Of a stretch of 64,000 nucleotides of DNA, positions 53,623 through 62,351 are shown in pieces. Position 1 is the first letter of the stretch, and every line of letters starts with the position of its first letter. The DNA is from Betaproteobacteria bacterium (GTDB lineage: Bacteria > Pseudomonadota > Gammaproteobacteria > Burkholderiales > JAEUOS01), in assembly GCA_028292405.1 (NCBI GenBank), contig JAQGMJ010000067.1:1-64000 (forward strand). Direction: 5' to 3'. The translations under genes and the position numbers were made by a program. Below the pieces are notes generated by a model that saw only the letters and a list, made by a program, of their open reading frames with translations, searched no databases and had not been told where the DNA came from.

Positions 53623-54162
53623 TTATTGTCCCTTTCGCGCGGCGCCGTATTGCGCCTGGTTTTTGATAGCGGTGAGAATGGAGGCCATATCCACGATCGG
53701 ACGAGCGATATCGGGTGCGCGCAGAACCTGGCGAACATGCTGATGGGTGAAATCCGCGCCTTCCGGCTTGGCGACGGCTTGCGTCGAAATGCGCAGGTGG
53801 CGGTGGAATACATCAAAGGCGAATGCGACCGGCATCGCCGCCGCGGTGACCAGCCAGCGTGGCATTTCCTTCGCCGGATAGCCGAGCAATACCCGCAGGT
53901 CGTAGACGGGAATGACGATGCCGCGAAAGCCGGCAATACCAAGGAATTCCGGCGCTGCGTTCGGCAACCGGGTGACCGGCTTGTCGGCGAACAGGCCTGC
54001 GACTTCTGCCAGGTCGATCGCATAGCCGTCGGCTCCCACGCGAATCGCCAGGAAGTCGCGCACCTGCTGTTCGCCGGTGCCCGGCAATTCCGCGAAGCTC
54101 TGGTCGAAAGCGCGCTTTAGTTCCGACGCGGTCCGCCCCAGTCCCGCCTCGGCACCGCTCAT
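53623..54162 (-). CDS. CheW-like coupling protein
   Basis: A 179-residue CheW-domain protein (domain about 38-170) with DFLAIRVGADGYAIDLAEVA, then the conserved APEFLGIAGFRGIVIPVYDL and IVDMASILTAI at the end. It links receptor and CheA-type kinase. An N-terminal extension of about 35 residues precedes the domain. The stop lies one base before the receptor start, and the ATG overlaps the CheR stop. Corresponds to WspD or WspB. Confidence 0.92.
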   Translation of the reverse strand: MSGAEAGLGRTASELKRAFDQSFAELPGTGEQQVRDFLAIRVGADGYAIDLAEVAGLFADKPVTRLPNAAPEFLGIAGFRGIVIPVYDLRVLLGYPAKEMPRWLVTAAAMPVAFAFDVFHRHLRISTQAVAKPEGADFTHQHVRQVLRAPDIARPIVDMASILTAIKNQAQYGAARKGQ

Positions 54163-55658
54163 GATTGTCCTCCGCAGGCCTGCAGTTCGGCGCGGCAGAG
54201 CGCGGCCAGGGCCTCACGGCCGAAGCCGCCGCCAAACAGGAGCAGGCGCGAGCCGTCCTCGCGCTGCAGCAGTACCTGCGCCTGGGTCAATTCGCGTCGC
54301 GCACCTTCAGGGTCGGCGGCCCGGCGCGCCAGAAGCCCCAGATGCAGATGGGGCATCGCGAAGGCCGGGTCGAGATAGATCGCGGTCTGGTCGTGATCGA
54401 TCGCGCCGCGCTCGTCGCCGGCGCTTTCCCGGCACAGGGCCAGCACGTAGTGCGCGCCGGCATTGAGTTCGTCGATCGCGAGCAGCCCGCGGCATGCCGC
54501 TTCGGCATCCGCCAACTTTCCCCCGTGCGTCAGAAGCACCGCGGTCAAAAGCAGTGCTTCACTGCTGCGCGCAGCTTCCGGCGGCAGGGATTGCAGCATT
54601 TCCATTGCCTGTCCGAATTGTTCGGTGCGCAGCAGCTCCAGCGCGGCTTCGATATTTTTATCCGGCCACGAAATGGCCGCGCGCAAGGGCGCCTCCGGCG
54701 TGAGTTCGCGTACCCGTTCGGACGCGTTGCGGATCACGTCCACCCAGGTGCCGGCGCTTTCCACCGCGGCCGCGAGCGGCATGGCCGCGGGATGAGCTTG
54801 ATCGCTTTCGCCGCCCTGCCGTGCCGCCGGTCCGTCGCCTTCCCTGCGCTGATAGTAGAAAGTGCCGTGCGTGTGATGCAGGTGAAAATCCTGGGACAGG
54901 CCGCGCAAGGTTTCGGCATGGCCGAGGAACAGGTATCCGCCGGGCGCCAGCGCGCGCGTGATGCGGGCCAGCACGGCGGCGGCTTTTTTCGGGGTGAGGT
55001 ACATCAGCACGTTGCGGCAGAAAACGACATCATAGTGTTCCACGGCCCAGAGTTCCGGGGATTCATCCAGCAGATTGTGCTGGGAGAATTGCACTGATTT
55101 GAGGATCGTTTCGTCCAGCACTGACTCGCGTCCGCTGCGCCGGAACCATCGCCTTTTCATCTCCGGCGGCGTTTCGCGCAGCGCCCATTCGGTGAAGCGG
55201 CCGCGCGCGGCACGGTCCAGCATCGCGCGATTCACGTCGACTCCGCGAATCGACACTTGACCGCCTTCCAGGGGCAGACCGCGAGTCAGCATGGCGATGG
55301 TATAGGGCTCCTCGCCGGAAGCGCAGCCGGCCGACAGGATGCGCAGGGATTTACTTGCGCCGGAAGGGCCGGCACGATCCGGCACGACAGCTTCCATGAG
55401 GGCATGAAACTGCTCGACATTGCGGAAAAAATAGGTTTCCGGGACGGTCAGCTCCAGCGCCAGTGCGCCCAGTTCGTCGAGCGGCAGGCGCGCTTCCAGC
55501 TGGCCCAGGTAATCCGCCGCGGCGGCCTGCTTGTGCAGCCTGCGTTCCAGCACTTCAGCCAGAAAGCCGAGCTTGGCGTCCTCGAACTGGAGGCCGAGAT
55601 GCTCGGCGATGATGCAGCGAAACCGTTCCACCTGGCCGGATGAGGAAATGCCGTTCAT
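54159..55658 (-). CDS. cheR: CheR-type methyltransferase with C-terminal TPR
   Basis: Methylates receptor glutamates from SAM. 499 residues: CheR N-terminal helical domain (about 1-75), SAM-binding domain (about 80-270) with ELTVPETYFFRNVEQF, LRILSAGCASGEEPYTIAML and VVFCRNVLMYLTPKK. Then a linker and TPR-like repeats (about 350-480, including AGAHYVLALCRESAGDERGA). The TPR tail is the mark of WspC-like CheR proteins, which act on one dedicated receptor without the pentapeptide tether; that fits the receptor here, which has no such tail. ATGA overlaps at both ends. Confidence 0.94.
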   Translation of the reverse strand: MNGISSSGQVERFRCIIAEHLGLQFEDAKLGFLAEVLERRLHKQAAAADYLGQLEARLPLDELGALALELTVPETYFFRNVEQFHALMEAVVPDRAGPSGASKSLRILSAGCASGEEPYTIAMLTRGLPLEGGQVSIRGVDVNRAMLDRAARGRFTEWALRETPPEMKRRWFRRSGRESVLDETILKSVQFSQHNLLDESPELWAVEHYDVVFCRNVLMYLTPKKAAAVLARITRALAPGGYLFLGHAETLRGLSQDFHLHHTHGTFYYQRREGDGPAARQGGESDQAHPAAMPLAAAVESAGTWVDVIRNASERVRELTPEAPLRAAISWPDKNIEAALELLRTEQFGQAMEMLQSLPPEAARSSEALLLTAVLLTHGGKLADAEAACRGLLAIDELNAGAHYVLALCRESAGDERGAIDHDQTAIYLDPAFAMPHLHLGLLARRAADPEGARRELTQAQVLLQREDGSRLLLFGGGFGREALAALCRAELQACGGQS

Positions 55659-56116
55659 GCACTGCTCCGCGCCGCGTCCAGTTGCGTCCAGAGTTCGTGC
55701 GGCACCAGGCGCGTGCCCTGCAGAACCACCAGCAGGCTTGCGTCCAGGTTGCCGATGGCCGAAACAAACGCGGCGCCGGAATCGTCGAATAGCGGCGGCA
55801 GATCCTGCAGCGCGTGGTCCGCGATCGCCCGTATGCCGGCAACCTCGTCCACCATCAGGGCAACCTGGCGCGCATCTACTTTCAAGAGTACCAGCCGGGT
55901 CGCGGAGCCGCCATCCACATCGAGCAGGCTCGCCATGTCGATGACCGGCGTAGGTAAACCGCGTATGAGCGCGATCCCCGGAAGAAATGCCGGGGTCCCC
56001 GGCAAGGGATCGATCGGCAGCAGGCGCATTGTCTCCAGCACATGCGCCAGTGGTAGCGCGCAAAACAGGGTTTGTACCCGGCACAGCAACAACAGGCCCG
56101 AGTTGCGGTTGTCCAC
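55655..56116 (-). CDS. CheW-like coupling protein, first gene of the chemosensory operon
   Basis: A 153-residue CheW-domain protein: LLLLCRVQTLFCALPLAHVL, IALIRGLPTPVIDMASLLDV, then RQVALMVDEVAGIRAI. The start is a GTG at 56116, chosen because GGAGAG stands seven bases before it and the domain begins right after; the open frame beyond it has no match. It overlaps cheR by ATGA. As in Wsp systems, two CheW proteins flank the CheR gene. Confidence 0.9.
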   Translation of the reverse strand: MDNRNSGLLLLCRVQTLFCALPLAHVLETMRLLPIDPLPGTPAFLPGIALIRGLPTPVIDMASLLDVDGGSATRLVLLKVDARQVALMVDEVAGIRAIADHALQDLPPLFDDSGAAFVSAIGNLDASLLVVLQGTRLVPHELWTQLDAARSSA

Positions 56117-56518
56117 GAAGCTCTCTCCACGCCGCGGATGCGACTTATGCCCCCAGCATCCACCTATCCTGCCGCGCTTATTCGGTAGCCCGTGCCGGAT
56201 ATTTCTTGATTGCGGATCTGGCACGAGAGAAGCCCGGCGCCTGTCCGCGAGCTGCTTCCCATCGCCAAAAGACGTCGCTGCTTTTTTGCTGCCCTTCCCA
56301 GAGACGAGACCTTTTGGGAATTTGAATCAAGGCTACTCCGCATTACAGGAAACCGTCAAGACTGATCCGGCGGCCAGGCCCGGATGACGGGGGGAAATGA
56401 CGGAATGAAGCAATTTTCCGGGGTTGTCTTCGCATTACGCAGCATGGACCCATACATGCGCGCGCGACCACACTGCTCCGGTGCCGAAAATGCGTCCCGG
56501 TTGCTGATCTCGATCTAT
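56117..56518. other. 402-bp gene-free region upstream of the chemosensory operon
   Basis: No gene. It should hold the promoter of the chemosensory operon on the minus strand. I looked for sigma-54 (GG-N10-GC with the full TGGCAC-N5-TTGC) and sigma-28 patterns and found no convincing match; no clear sigma-70 pair either. Confidence 0.6.
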
Positions 56519-56594
56519 TGGTGCCGGCTATCTGAATCGAACAGATGACCTACCGCTTACAAGGCGGTTGCTCTACCAACTGAGCTAAGCCGGC
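56519..56594 (-). tRNA. tRNA-Thr (anticodon TGT)
   Basis: A full cloverleaf on the minus strand: acceptor GCCGGCT/AGCCGGC, D arm with AGCTCAGTTGGTAGAGC, anticodon stem ACCGC/GCGGT with loop CTTGTAA (anticodon TGT, reading ACA), T arm with GTTCGATTC, discriminator A and encoded CCA. 76 bases in all. Confidence 0.97.
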
Positions 56595-56599
56595 GTGGT

Positions 56600-56631
56600 T
56601 CGTCAAAAAGTAAAAACCTACCTTTTGCCGG
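56600..56631 (+). repeat. 32-bp dispersed repeat, copy B
   Basis: Same 32 bases as at 20828-20859 except for two substitutions. It lies six bases from the tRNA-Thr gene and is followed by an imperfect inverted pair (CATCAAATCA at 56640 and TGATTTAATGATG at about 56675). Confidence 0.8.
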
Positions 56632-56767
56632 ACTGGCTTGCATCAAATCACCGGCCTCATTTACGTAAACGCGCGGATGATTTAATGATGTAACTGCTAC
56701 GAAAAGAGAACCCTCGCTGCGCTCGGGACGATGACGGCGCCGGCGCGCTTGCGGGCGACCAGGAGTG

Positions 56768-57208
56768 TCATTTTACGACGGTCAGCTTGGGCTTGCCGCC
56801 GGGCGCGGGGCGCTCGGGGGCGGTGGCGGGCGTGGGGTTGTCGACCTTGGCTTCGGCCTTGTGCTCGGAGACCAGTTCGCTGACTTCGAAGCCCTGGCCG
56901 TGGCCGTTTTCGCGGGCATAGATGGCGGCGACGCGCGCGATCGGCACCTGGATGTCGCGCTGAACGCCGCCGAAGCGGGCGGCGAATTCGACGAAGTCGT
57001 TGCCCATCTTCAGGCCGTTGGTGGCTTCGAAGGAGATGTTGAGCACGATCTGCCCATCCTTGACGAATTCCATCGGCACGCGCGTGCTGGCATCGACCAC
57101 TACCGCGAGATACGGGGTGTAGCCGTTATCGGTGCACCACTCGTAGATCGCGCGGATCAGGTACGGCTTGGTGGAGGGGTGTGCTTGCTGCTCGGGTTGA
57201 TCTGCCAT
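56768..57208 (-). CDS. sspB: ClpXP protease specificity-enhancing factor SspB
   Basis: Adaptor that brings ssrA-tagged proteins to ClpXP. 146 residues: the folded domain (about 12-115) begins STKPYLIRAIYEWCTDNGYT and contains VLNISFEATNGLKMGNDFVE then FAARFGGVQRDI. A flexible linker ends in the ClpX-binding tail KPKLTVVK. 85 bp after sspA, the usual sspA-sspB pair. Confidence 0.95.
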   Translation of the reverse strand: MADQPEQQAHPSTKPYLIRAIYEWCTDNGYTPYLAVVVDASTRVPMEFVKDGQIVLNISFEATNGLKMGNDFVEFAARFGGVQRDIQVPIARVAAIYARENGHGQGFEVSELVSEHKAEAKVDNPTPATAPERPAPGGKPKLTVVK

Positions 57209-57293
57209 CTGATGTCCTCAGTCCATCGCGCGGCGGCCGCGGGGATAAACTGCTTTTCCCCTGCGGCTGTCTTGCTAGTCTCGTGTCGCTGGA

Positions 57294-57893
57294 TTACTTG
57301 CGCATCACTTTTTCCGAAGGCGTGAGCGCTTCGAAATAGGCGGGGCGGCTGAAAATGCGTTCGGCGTATTTCATCACCGGGGCGGCCTGGCGCGGCAGGT
57401 CGATGCCGTAGTGGTCCAGGCGCCACAGCAGCGGGGCAATGGCCACATCGAGCATGGTGAATTCTTCGCCAAGCATCCATTTCTGCTTGGCCAGGTTGGG
57501 CGCCAGTTGCGTCAGCACGGCGGTGACGCGCTCGCGCGCCTTGTCCTGTTGCTTCTGGTTGCCTTTTTCCAGCGCGTCGATGTGGATGAACAATTCGCGC
57601 TCGAAGTTGAGCAGGAACAGGCGGGTGCGGCCGCGCATCACCGGGTCGGCCGGCATCAGTTGCGGGTGCGGGAAGCGCTCGTCGATGTATTCATTGATGA
57701 TGTTGCTCTCGTAGAGCACCAGGTCGCGCTCGACCAGGATCGGCACCTGGCCATACGGGTTCATCACCGAAATGTCTTCCGGCTTGTTGAAGAGATCGAT
57801 GTCCTTGATCTCGAAGTCCATGCCTTTTTCGTACAGCACAAAACGGCAGCGATGCGAGAAGGGACAGGTCGTGCCCGAATAGAGAACCATCAT
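57294..57893 (-). CDS. sspA: Stringent starvation protein SspA
   Basis: RNA-polymerase-associated protein with a glutathione-transferase fold, acting in starvation and acid stress. 199 residues. The thioredoxin-like N-terminal half has MMVLYSGTTCPFSHRCRFVL, then NPYGQVPILVERDLVLYESN. The helical C-terminal half has EYIDERFPHPQLMPADPVMR, which includes the PHP-type surface motif used by SspA. Start at the ATG at 57893, the first of two adjacent Mets; an earlier ATG (57914) would add seven residues. 261 bp after petC, beyond a strong hairpin. Confidence 0.94.
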   Translation of the reverse strand: MMVLYSGTTCPFSHRCRFVLYEKGMDFEIKDIDLFNKPEDISVMNPYGQVPILVERDLVLYESNIINEYIDERFPHPQLMPADPVMRGRTRLFLLNFERELFIHIDALEKGNQKQQDKARERVTAVLTQLAPNLAKQKWMLGEEFTMLDVAIAPLLWRLDHYGIDLPRQAAPVMKYAERIFSRPAYFEALTPSEKVMRK

Positions 57894-58102
57894 ATTTGCG
57901 GCCTTTTGAAACACAAGGGCACGTAACTTCCGTGCCCTGTAAGACCGGCCTTGCAGAATTGCCGGCCGGTTAGTTCATCTGCCCGGAAGCGGCACGAATG
58001 CCGCGCGGTCCGAGCGCCTTTGCCTTGCAGCTTTTTTGTTTCTGTTACCCGGAAAATCGACTGACGCCACGCAAATGAGGCCAGCGATTCCCCCAAATCA
58101 GA

Positions 58103-58154
58103 GCCGACAAAAGAAGCGAATACTTTTCGTAAAAGCATTCGCTATTTTGTCGGC
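58103..58154 (-). terminator. Long hairpin terminator after petABC
   Basis: Outer stem GCCGACAAAA / TTTTGTCGGC, middle stem AGCGAAT / ATTCGCT, inner stem CTTTT / AAAAG with loop CGT; only short mismatches. It begins at the base next to the petC stop. No long U-tract follows on the minus strand, so it may stop transcription or protect the 3' end. Confidence 0.75.
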
Positions 58155-58925
58155 CTAGTGCACGTCCTTCCAGTACACATGGTGCAGCCACCATGCGCAG
58201 GGCAGCAGCAGCAAGCTCAGGAAGATCAGCACCAGCACGCCCAGTTGCTTGCGGTGCGCCGCTTCCGGCTCGCCCATCCACACCAGGTAACCGACCAGGT
58301 CGGAGACGGTCTCGTCGTACTGTAATTTGGTGAGCGTGCCCGGCTTTTCAAGCTCGAAGCCTTCGAATTTGCGCACGGTCTTGCCTTCGTGCTCGTCTTT
58401 TTCTTCCTTGTAGACAGCGCGCTGGGTGCCCTGCAGTTCGTAGAGCACGTGCGGCATGCCGACGTTGGGGAACACGGTGTTGTTCCAGCCGGTGGGCCGG
58501 CTGTCGTCGCGGTAGAAGCTGCGCAGGTAGGTGTAGAGCCAGTCGGGGCCGCTGCCGAGTTCGGAAGACTTGGAACGGGCGATCACCGAGAGGTCGGGCG
58601 GGGCGGCGCCAAACCAGGCCTTGCCGTCCTTCTTGGTCAGGGCGATGGTCATCAGGTCGCCGACCTTGTCGCCGCTGAACAACAGGCTGGCCTTGATCTG
58701 CTCGTCGGTCAGGCCGATATCGTGCAGGCGGTTGTAGCGCATCGAGGCGGCGCCGTGGCAGTTCAGGCAGTAGTTGACGAAAATCTGGGCGCCGTGCTGC
58801 AGGGCCTGGACGTTGGTCGACTGATCGGCGAGGACGTGGTCGAGCTTGATTTCGTCTTCGGCGAGAGCCGCGGGCGCGTGGCCGGCGGCGAACGCCAGCA
58901 GGAGAGTCAGGAGCAGTTTTTTCAT
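58155..58925 (-). CDS. petC: Cytochrome c1 of the bc1 complex
   Basis: Heme-c subunit of ubiquinol-cytochrome c reductase. 256 residues: signal peptide (1-22, ALAEDE), heme site C53-x2-C56-H57 (NYCLNCHGAASMRY), the distal Met candidate in NVGMPHVLYEL, and one C-terminal membrane anchor (about 229-250). The periplasmic domain has GPDWLYTYLRSFYRDDSRPT. 14 bp after petB. An open frame reading in from further upstream lies inside petB and is not used. Confidence 0.96.
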   Translation of the reverse strand: MKKLLLTLLLAFAAGHAPAALAEDEIKLDHVLADQSTNVQALQHGAQIFVNYCLNCHGAASMRYNRLHDIGLTDEQIKASLLFSGDKVGDLMTIALTKKDGKAWFGAAPPDLSVIARSKSSELGSGPDWLYTYLRSFYRDDSRPTGWNNTVFPNVGMPHVLYELQGTQRAVYKEEKDEHEGKTVRKFEGFELEKPGTLTKLQYDETVSDLVGYLVWMGEPEAAHRKQLGVLVLIFLSLLLLPCAWWLHHVYWKDVH

Positions 58926-58939
58926 GTTGTGTTCTCTCC

Positions 58940-60235
58940 CTACATGGTCACGCGGTCGGGCACGGGCTTGAACTGGCCCATGCGGCTCCACCACGGCATG
59001 CCAAGGAAAAATCCGAAGTACAGCACCATGCAGATTTGCGAGACGATCTGGCCGGTAGGCGACGGCGGCAGGGTGCCCAGGTAGCCAAGGATGAAAAAGC
59101 AGACCACGAACACGGCGTAGATGTACTTGTGCAGGGACGGGCGATAGCGGATCGACTTCACCGGCGAGCGGTCCAGCCAGGGCAGGAAGAAGAAAATCAG
59201 GGTGGAAGCGCCCATGCCGGCGACGCCCCAGACCTTGGCGTCGATCCAGAAGAAGTTCCATACCATGGCGCGCAGGATCGAGTAGTAAGGCGTGAAGTAC
59301 CAGACCGGGGCGATGTGCGGCGGGGTCTTGAGCGAGTCGGCGGCGATGAAATTGTTCGACTCGAGGAAGTAGCCGCCCATTTCAGGCGCGAAGAAGACGA
59401 TGATCGAGAACACGATCAGGAACACCACGGCGGCGAACAGGTCGTGGCCGATGGTGTAGTAAGGATGGAAGGGGATGCCGTCCAGCGGAATACCCTTGGC
59501 GTCCTTGTGCTCATTGATGTCGACGCCGTCGGGGTTGTTCGAGCCTACTTCGTGCAGCGCGAGAATGTGCGCGGCAACCAGGCCCAGCAGCACCAGCGGA
59601 ATGGCGATGACGTGGAAGGAGAAGAAGCGGTTCAGCGTGGCGTCGGAGACGACGTAGTCGCCTCGGATCCAGATCGACAGATCAGGGCCGATCACGGGGA
59701 TGGCGCCGAACAAGTTGACGATCACCTGCGCGCCCCAGTAGGACATCTGGCCCCACGGCAGGAGGTAGCCGAAGAAGGCCTCGCCCATCAGGCACAGGAA
59801 GATCATCACGCCGAACACCCAGACCAGCTCGCGCGGCTTGCGATAGGAGCCGTAGAGCAGGCCGCGGAACATGTGCAGGTAGACGACGATGAAGAACATC
59901 GAGGCGCCGGTGGAGTGCATGTAGCGGATCAGCCAGCCCCAGGGCACTTCGCGCATGATGTACTCGACCGACTGGAAGGCCTTGTCGGCGTCGGGCTTGT
60001 AATGCATTACCAGGAAAATGCCGGTGACGATCTGGATCACCAGCACCAGCATGGCCAGCGAGCCGAAGAAGTACCAGAAGTTGAAGTTTTTCGGCGCGTA
60101 ATACTCGGTCATGTGCGCGCGCCAGTTGCTCATCACCGGAAAGCGCGCATCAACCCAGGTGAGCAGCCCGCTGGCGGGCTTGTCGAGGGCCCCCAGGCCG
60201 CTGACGACTACAGGTTCTTTTTTGCCGGCAGCCAT
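58940..60235 (-). CDS. petB: Cytochrome b of the bc1 complex
   Basis: Eight-helix membrane subunit holding hemes bL and bH and both quinone sites. 431 residues. GWLIRYMHSTGASMFFIVVY and FFSFHVIAIPLVLLGLVAAH hold the four heme-ligand histidines; GYLLPWGQMSYWGAQV and PEW-like region PVWYFTPYYSILRAM (Qo site, here APVW rather than PEW in window of the motif) are visible. A 20-residue N-terminal extension precedes the usual start. 3 bp after petA, 14 bp before petC. Confidence 0.96.
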   Translation of the reverse strand: MAAGKKEPVVVSGLGALDKPASGLLTWVDARFPVMSNWRAHMTEYYAPKNFNFWYFFGSLAMLVLVIQIVTGIFLVMHYKPDADKAFQSVEYIMREVPWGWLIRYMHSTGASMFFIVVYLHMFRGLLYGSYRKPRELVWVFGVMIFLCLMGEAFFGYLLPWGQMSYWGAQVIVNLFGAIPVIGPDLSIWIRGDYVVSDATLNRFFSFHVIAIPLVLLGLVAAHILALHEVGSNNPDGVDINEHKDAKGIPLDGIPFHPYYTIGHDLFAAVVFLIVFSIIVFFAPEMGGYFLESNNFIAADSLKTPPHIAPVWYFTPYYSILRAMVWNFFWIDAKVWGVAGMGASTLIFFFLPWLDRSPVKSIRYRPSLHKYIYAVFVVCFFILGYLGTLPPSPTGQIVSQICMVLYFGFFLGMPWWSRMGQFKPVPDRVTM

Positions 60236-60238
60236 GGC

Positions 60239-60841
60239 TTATGCCCCCTTGCCGTCGTCACCGACCAGAAGCTTGGTCTCGGAAACGAATTTGTAGGGCG
60301 GGATGCGCAGGTTGTCCGGCGCGGGCTTGGCTTTCCAGACGCGGCCGGCGAGGTCGAACACCGAGCCGTGGCAGGGGCAGACGAAGCCTTCTTCACCCAG
60401 CAGCGCCGGGTTGGCGCCGGCGGTGAAGGGGCCGGAGGGCGAGCAGCCGAGGTGGGTGCAGATGCCGACGCAGACGAACAATTCCTTGTGGTCTTCGCGG
60501 GCGCGGAAGTCGTTCTTGCAATAATCGGGCGTCCAGTCCGGGTTGCGCTTGGACTCCGGGTCGGCGAGCAACTCCTTGGACTTGGTCAGCGAAGCCATCA
60601 TTTCCGGGCTGCGCTTCAGTATCCACACCGGCTGGCCGCGCCATTCAGCGACGATCATCTCGCCTTCCTTGACGGCGCTGATGTCGACTTCCACCGGCGC
60701 ACCGGCAGCCTTGGCCTTTTCCGAGGGCGCGAAGGTATTGACGAAGGGCCAGGCGGTGCACAGGGTGCCGATGCCGCCAACGACCGAAGTGGCGACAACG
60801 GCGTTGCGCCTGTCCTTGTCCACGGATTGCTCGTTGCTCAT
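60239..60841 (-). CDS. petA: Rieske iron-sulfur protein of the bc1 complex
   Basis: 200 residues. N-terminal signal anchor with a twin-arginine motif (DRRNAVVATS), which fits Tat export of the folded protein. The Rieske 2Fe-2S site has Cys128, His130, Cys155 and His158 as ligands, and Cys133-Cys157 as the stabilising disulfide (CTHLGCSP, CPCHGS). Start at ATG 60841; the open extension upstream runs into the promoter. First gene of petABC. Confidence 0.97.
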   Translation of the reverse strand: MSNEQSVDKDRRNAVVATSVVGGIGTLCTAWPFVNTFAPSEKAKAAGAPVEVDISAVKEGEMIVAEWRGQPVWILKRSPEMMASLTKSKELLADPESKRNPDWTPDYCKNDFRAREDHKELFVCVGICTHLGCSPSGPFTAGANPALLGEEGFVCPCHGSVFDLAGRVWKAKPAPDNLRIPPYKFVSETKLLVGDDGKGA

Positions 60842-61148
60842 AAAAGCCTCAAAAGCTTGATGAAATGGATGCGCTTGCGGTTTTTTTGGCCTGGTTCCAC
60901 GCCGCGCCCCAGCACTGTGTAAGGGCCCCGCGCAGCCGTAACTCTCGGCCAAACGGAAAATTATACCGGATCGTCAGTAAGGATAAAAGTTTTTAAAAAT
61001 TAACCCTGTTTTTTCATGACCTTACATACGCTTTGTCGTAATCGGCAGAACTTTTGCGGCGGCCGCGGAACGATTCCCGACCCGCCTTGCCAATCGAGAG
61101 GCGCGCGAGTTACCCTGCGGCGCGTCATCAACGGGTTTGGAGCGCTTC
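60842..61148. other. 307-bp divergent region between petA and mscL
   Basis: Holds the petABC -10 element at 60960-60965 and an A/T-rich block (60985-61010) upstream of it. Nothing certain was found for mscL. Confidence 0.7.
60960..60965 (-). promoter_or_regulatory. -10 hexamer of the petABC promoter
   Basis: A perfect TATAAT on the minus strand, about 120 bp before petA. No good -35 is seen at 16-18 bp (TTTTAT at 17 bp), so an activator or an A/T-rich UP-like block may help. Confidence 0.5.
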
Positions 61149-61586
61149 ATGAGCGGCTTATTGCAGGAATTCAAGGCTTTTGCGGTCAAGGGCAACGTGA
61201 TCGACCTGGCCGTGGGCGTGATTATCGGCGCGGCCTTCGGCAAGATCGTCGACTCCCTGGTGGGCGACCTGATCATGCCGGTGATCAGCAAGGTGGTCGG
61301 CGGACTGGATTTCAGCAATTACTACATTCCGCTGGCGCATCAGACGGCCGGCCTGCCGCTGGCCGAGGCGAAAAAGATCGGCGCGGTGCTGGCCTACGGC
61401 AATTTCCTCACCATTGCGCTCAATTTCATCATCCTGGCCTTCATCATTTTCCTGATGGTCAAGGCGATCAACAAGCACAAGCACGAAAATCCCCCGCCCG
61501 CGCCGCCCGCGCCCACTGAAGAGGTGGTGCTGCTGCGCGAAATCGTCGAGCAATTGAAGGCGCAGAACGCCGCCAGGCCGGGCTGA
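61149..61586 (+). CDS. mscL: Large-conductance mechanosensitive channel
   Basis: Inner-membrane pentamer that opens under strong turgor. 145 residues: amphipathic N-terminal helix ([20 protein letters not shown]), TM1 with [25 protein letters not shown], periplasmic loop, TM2 ([21 protein letters not shown]), and the Pro-rich link to the C-terminal bundle ([16 protein letters not shown]). Start at ATG 61149; a TTG twelve bases earlier is unlikely. Ends 9 bp from the end of the convergent Nif3-family gene. Confidence 0.97.
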   Translation: MSGLLQEFKAFAVKGNVIDLAVGVIIGAAFGKIVDSLVGDLIMPVISKVVGGLDFSNYYIPLAHQTAGLPLAEAKKIGAVLAYGNFLTIALNFIILAFIIFLMVKAINKHKHENPPPAPPAPTEEVVLLREIVEQLKAQNAARPG

Positions 61587-61595
61587 GTCAGGCGG

Positions 61596-62342
61596 TCAGG
61601 CCGGATTGGCGATTTCGATGAAGCGGTGCGCGAGGCCGTGGTTTTGTGCCAGCCAGGCGCCTACCGCCTGCACACCGTAGCGCTCGGTGGCGTGGTGGCC
61701 GGCGGCGATGTAGGGTACGCCGGATTCGCGCGCCAGATGGGTGGTTTGCTCGGAGATTTCGCCGCTGAGGTAAAGATCGCAGCCGGCGGCGATGGCCTGA
61801 TCAAAATAGCCCTGGGCACCGCCGGTGCACCAGGCGACCTTACGGACCATGCGCGCACCATCACCTACCAGCAATGGCGTGCGGCCGAGGCGCTCGCCCA
61901 CCAGGGTCGCGACGTCTTGCGCCGTCATTGCCGCCGGCAATTCGCCGAGAAAGCCGATGTCCTGCTCGGCGAAACGCCCGGTGAGAGTGAAACCAAGCTG
62001 TTTCGCCAGGGCGGCGTTGTTGCCGAGTTCGCCGTGAGCATCCAGCGGCAGGTGATAGGCAAAAAGGTTGGTATCGTTTTTCAGCAGCGCCTCCAGCCGG
62101 CGCTTTTTCGGGCCGGTGACGCGCATGTCGTCGCCTTTCCAGAACAAGCCGTGGTGTACCAGGATGGCGTCCGCGCCGGTTTCGACGGCCGCCTCGATCA
62201 GCGCCAGGCTGGAAGTCACGCCGCTGACGATGCTACTAATTTCGCCCCGCCCTTCCACCTGCAGGCCGTTTGGGCAATAATCGCGGAAGCGGACCGGTTC
62301 CAGCAGTTGGTCGAGCGCGCCTTGTAACTCTTCTCTGGTCAT
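61596..62342 (-). CDS. Nif3-like dinuclear metal-center protein
   Basis: A 248-residue member of the Nif3/YbgI family, hexameric rings with a two-metal site. Metal ligands fit [11 protein letters not shown] (two His), Asp of [14 protein letters not shown], and HHATERYG near the C-terminus with Glu. N-terminal [19 protein letters not shown] is typical. Proposed roles are GTP cyclohydrolase-type or unknown hydrolase activity; not settled. The second ATG of an ATGATG pair (62342) is chosen for better spacing to GGAG. Its start is 9 bp from that of the divergent protease gene. Confidence 0.93.
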   Translation of the reverse strand: MTREELQGALDQLLEPVRFRDYCPNGLQVEGRGEISSIVSGVTSSLALIEAAVETGADAILVHHGLFWKGDDMRVTGPKKRRLEALLKNDTNLFAYHLPLDAHGELGNNAALAKQLGFTLTGRFAEQDIGFLGELPAAMTAQDVATLVGERLGRTPLLVGDGARMVRKVAWCTGGAQGYFDQAIAAGCDLYLSGEISEQTTHLARESGVPYIAAGHHATERYGVQAVGAWLAQNHGLAHRFIEIANPA

Positions 62343-62351
62343 CATTTCTCC

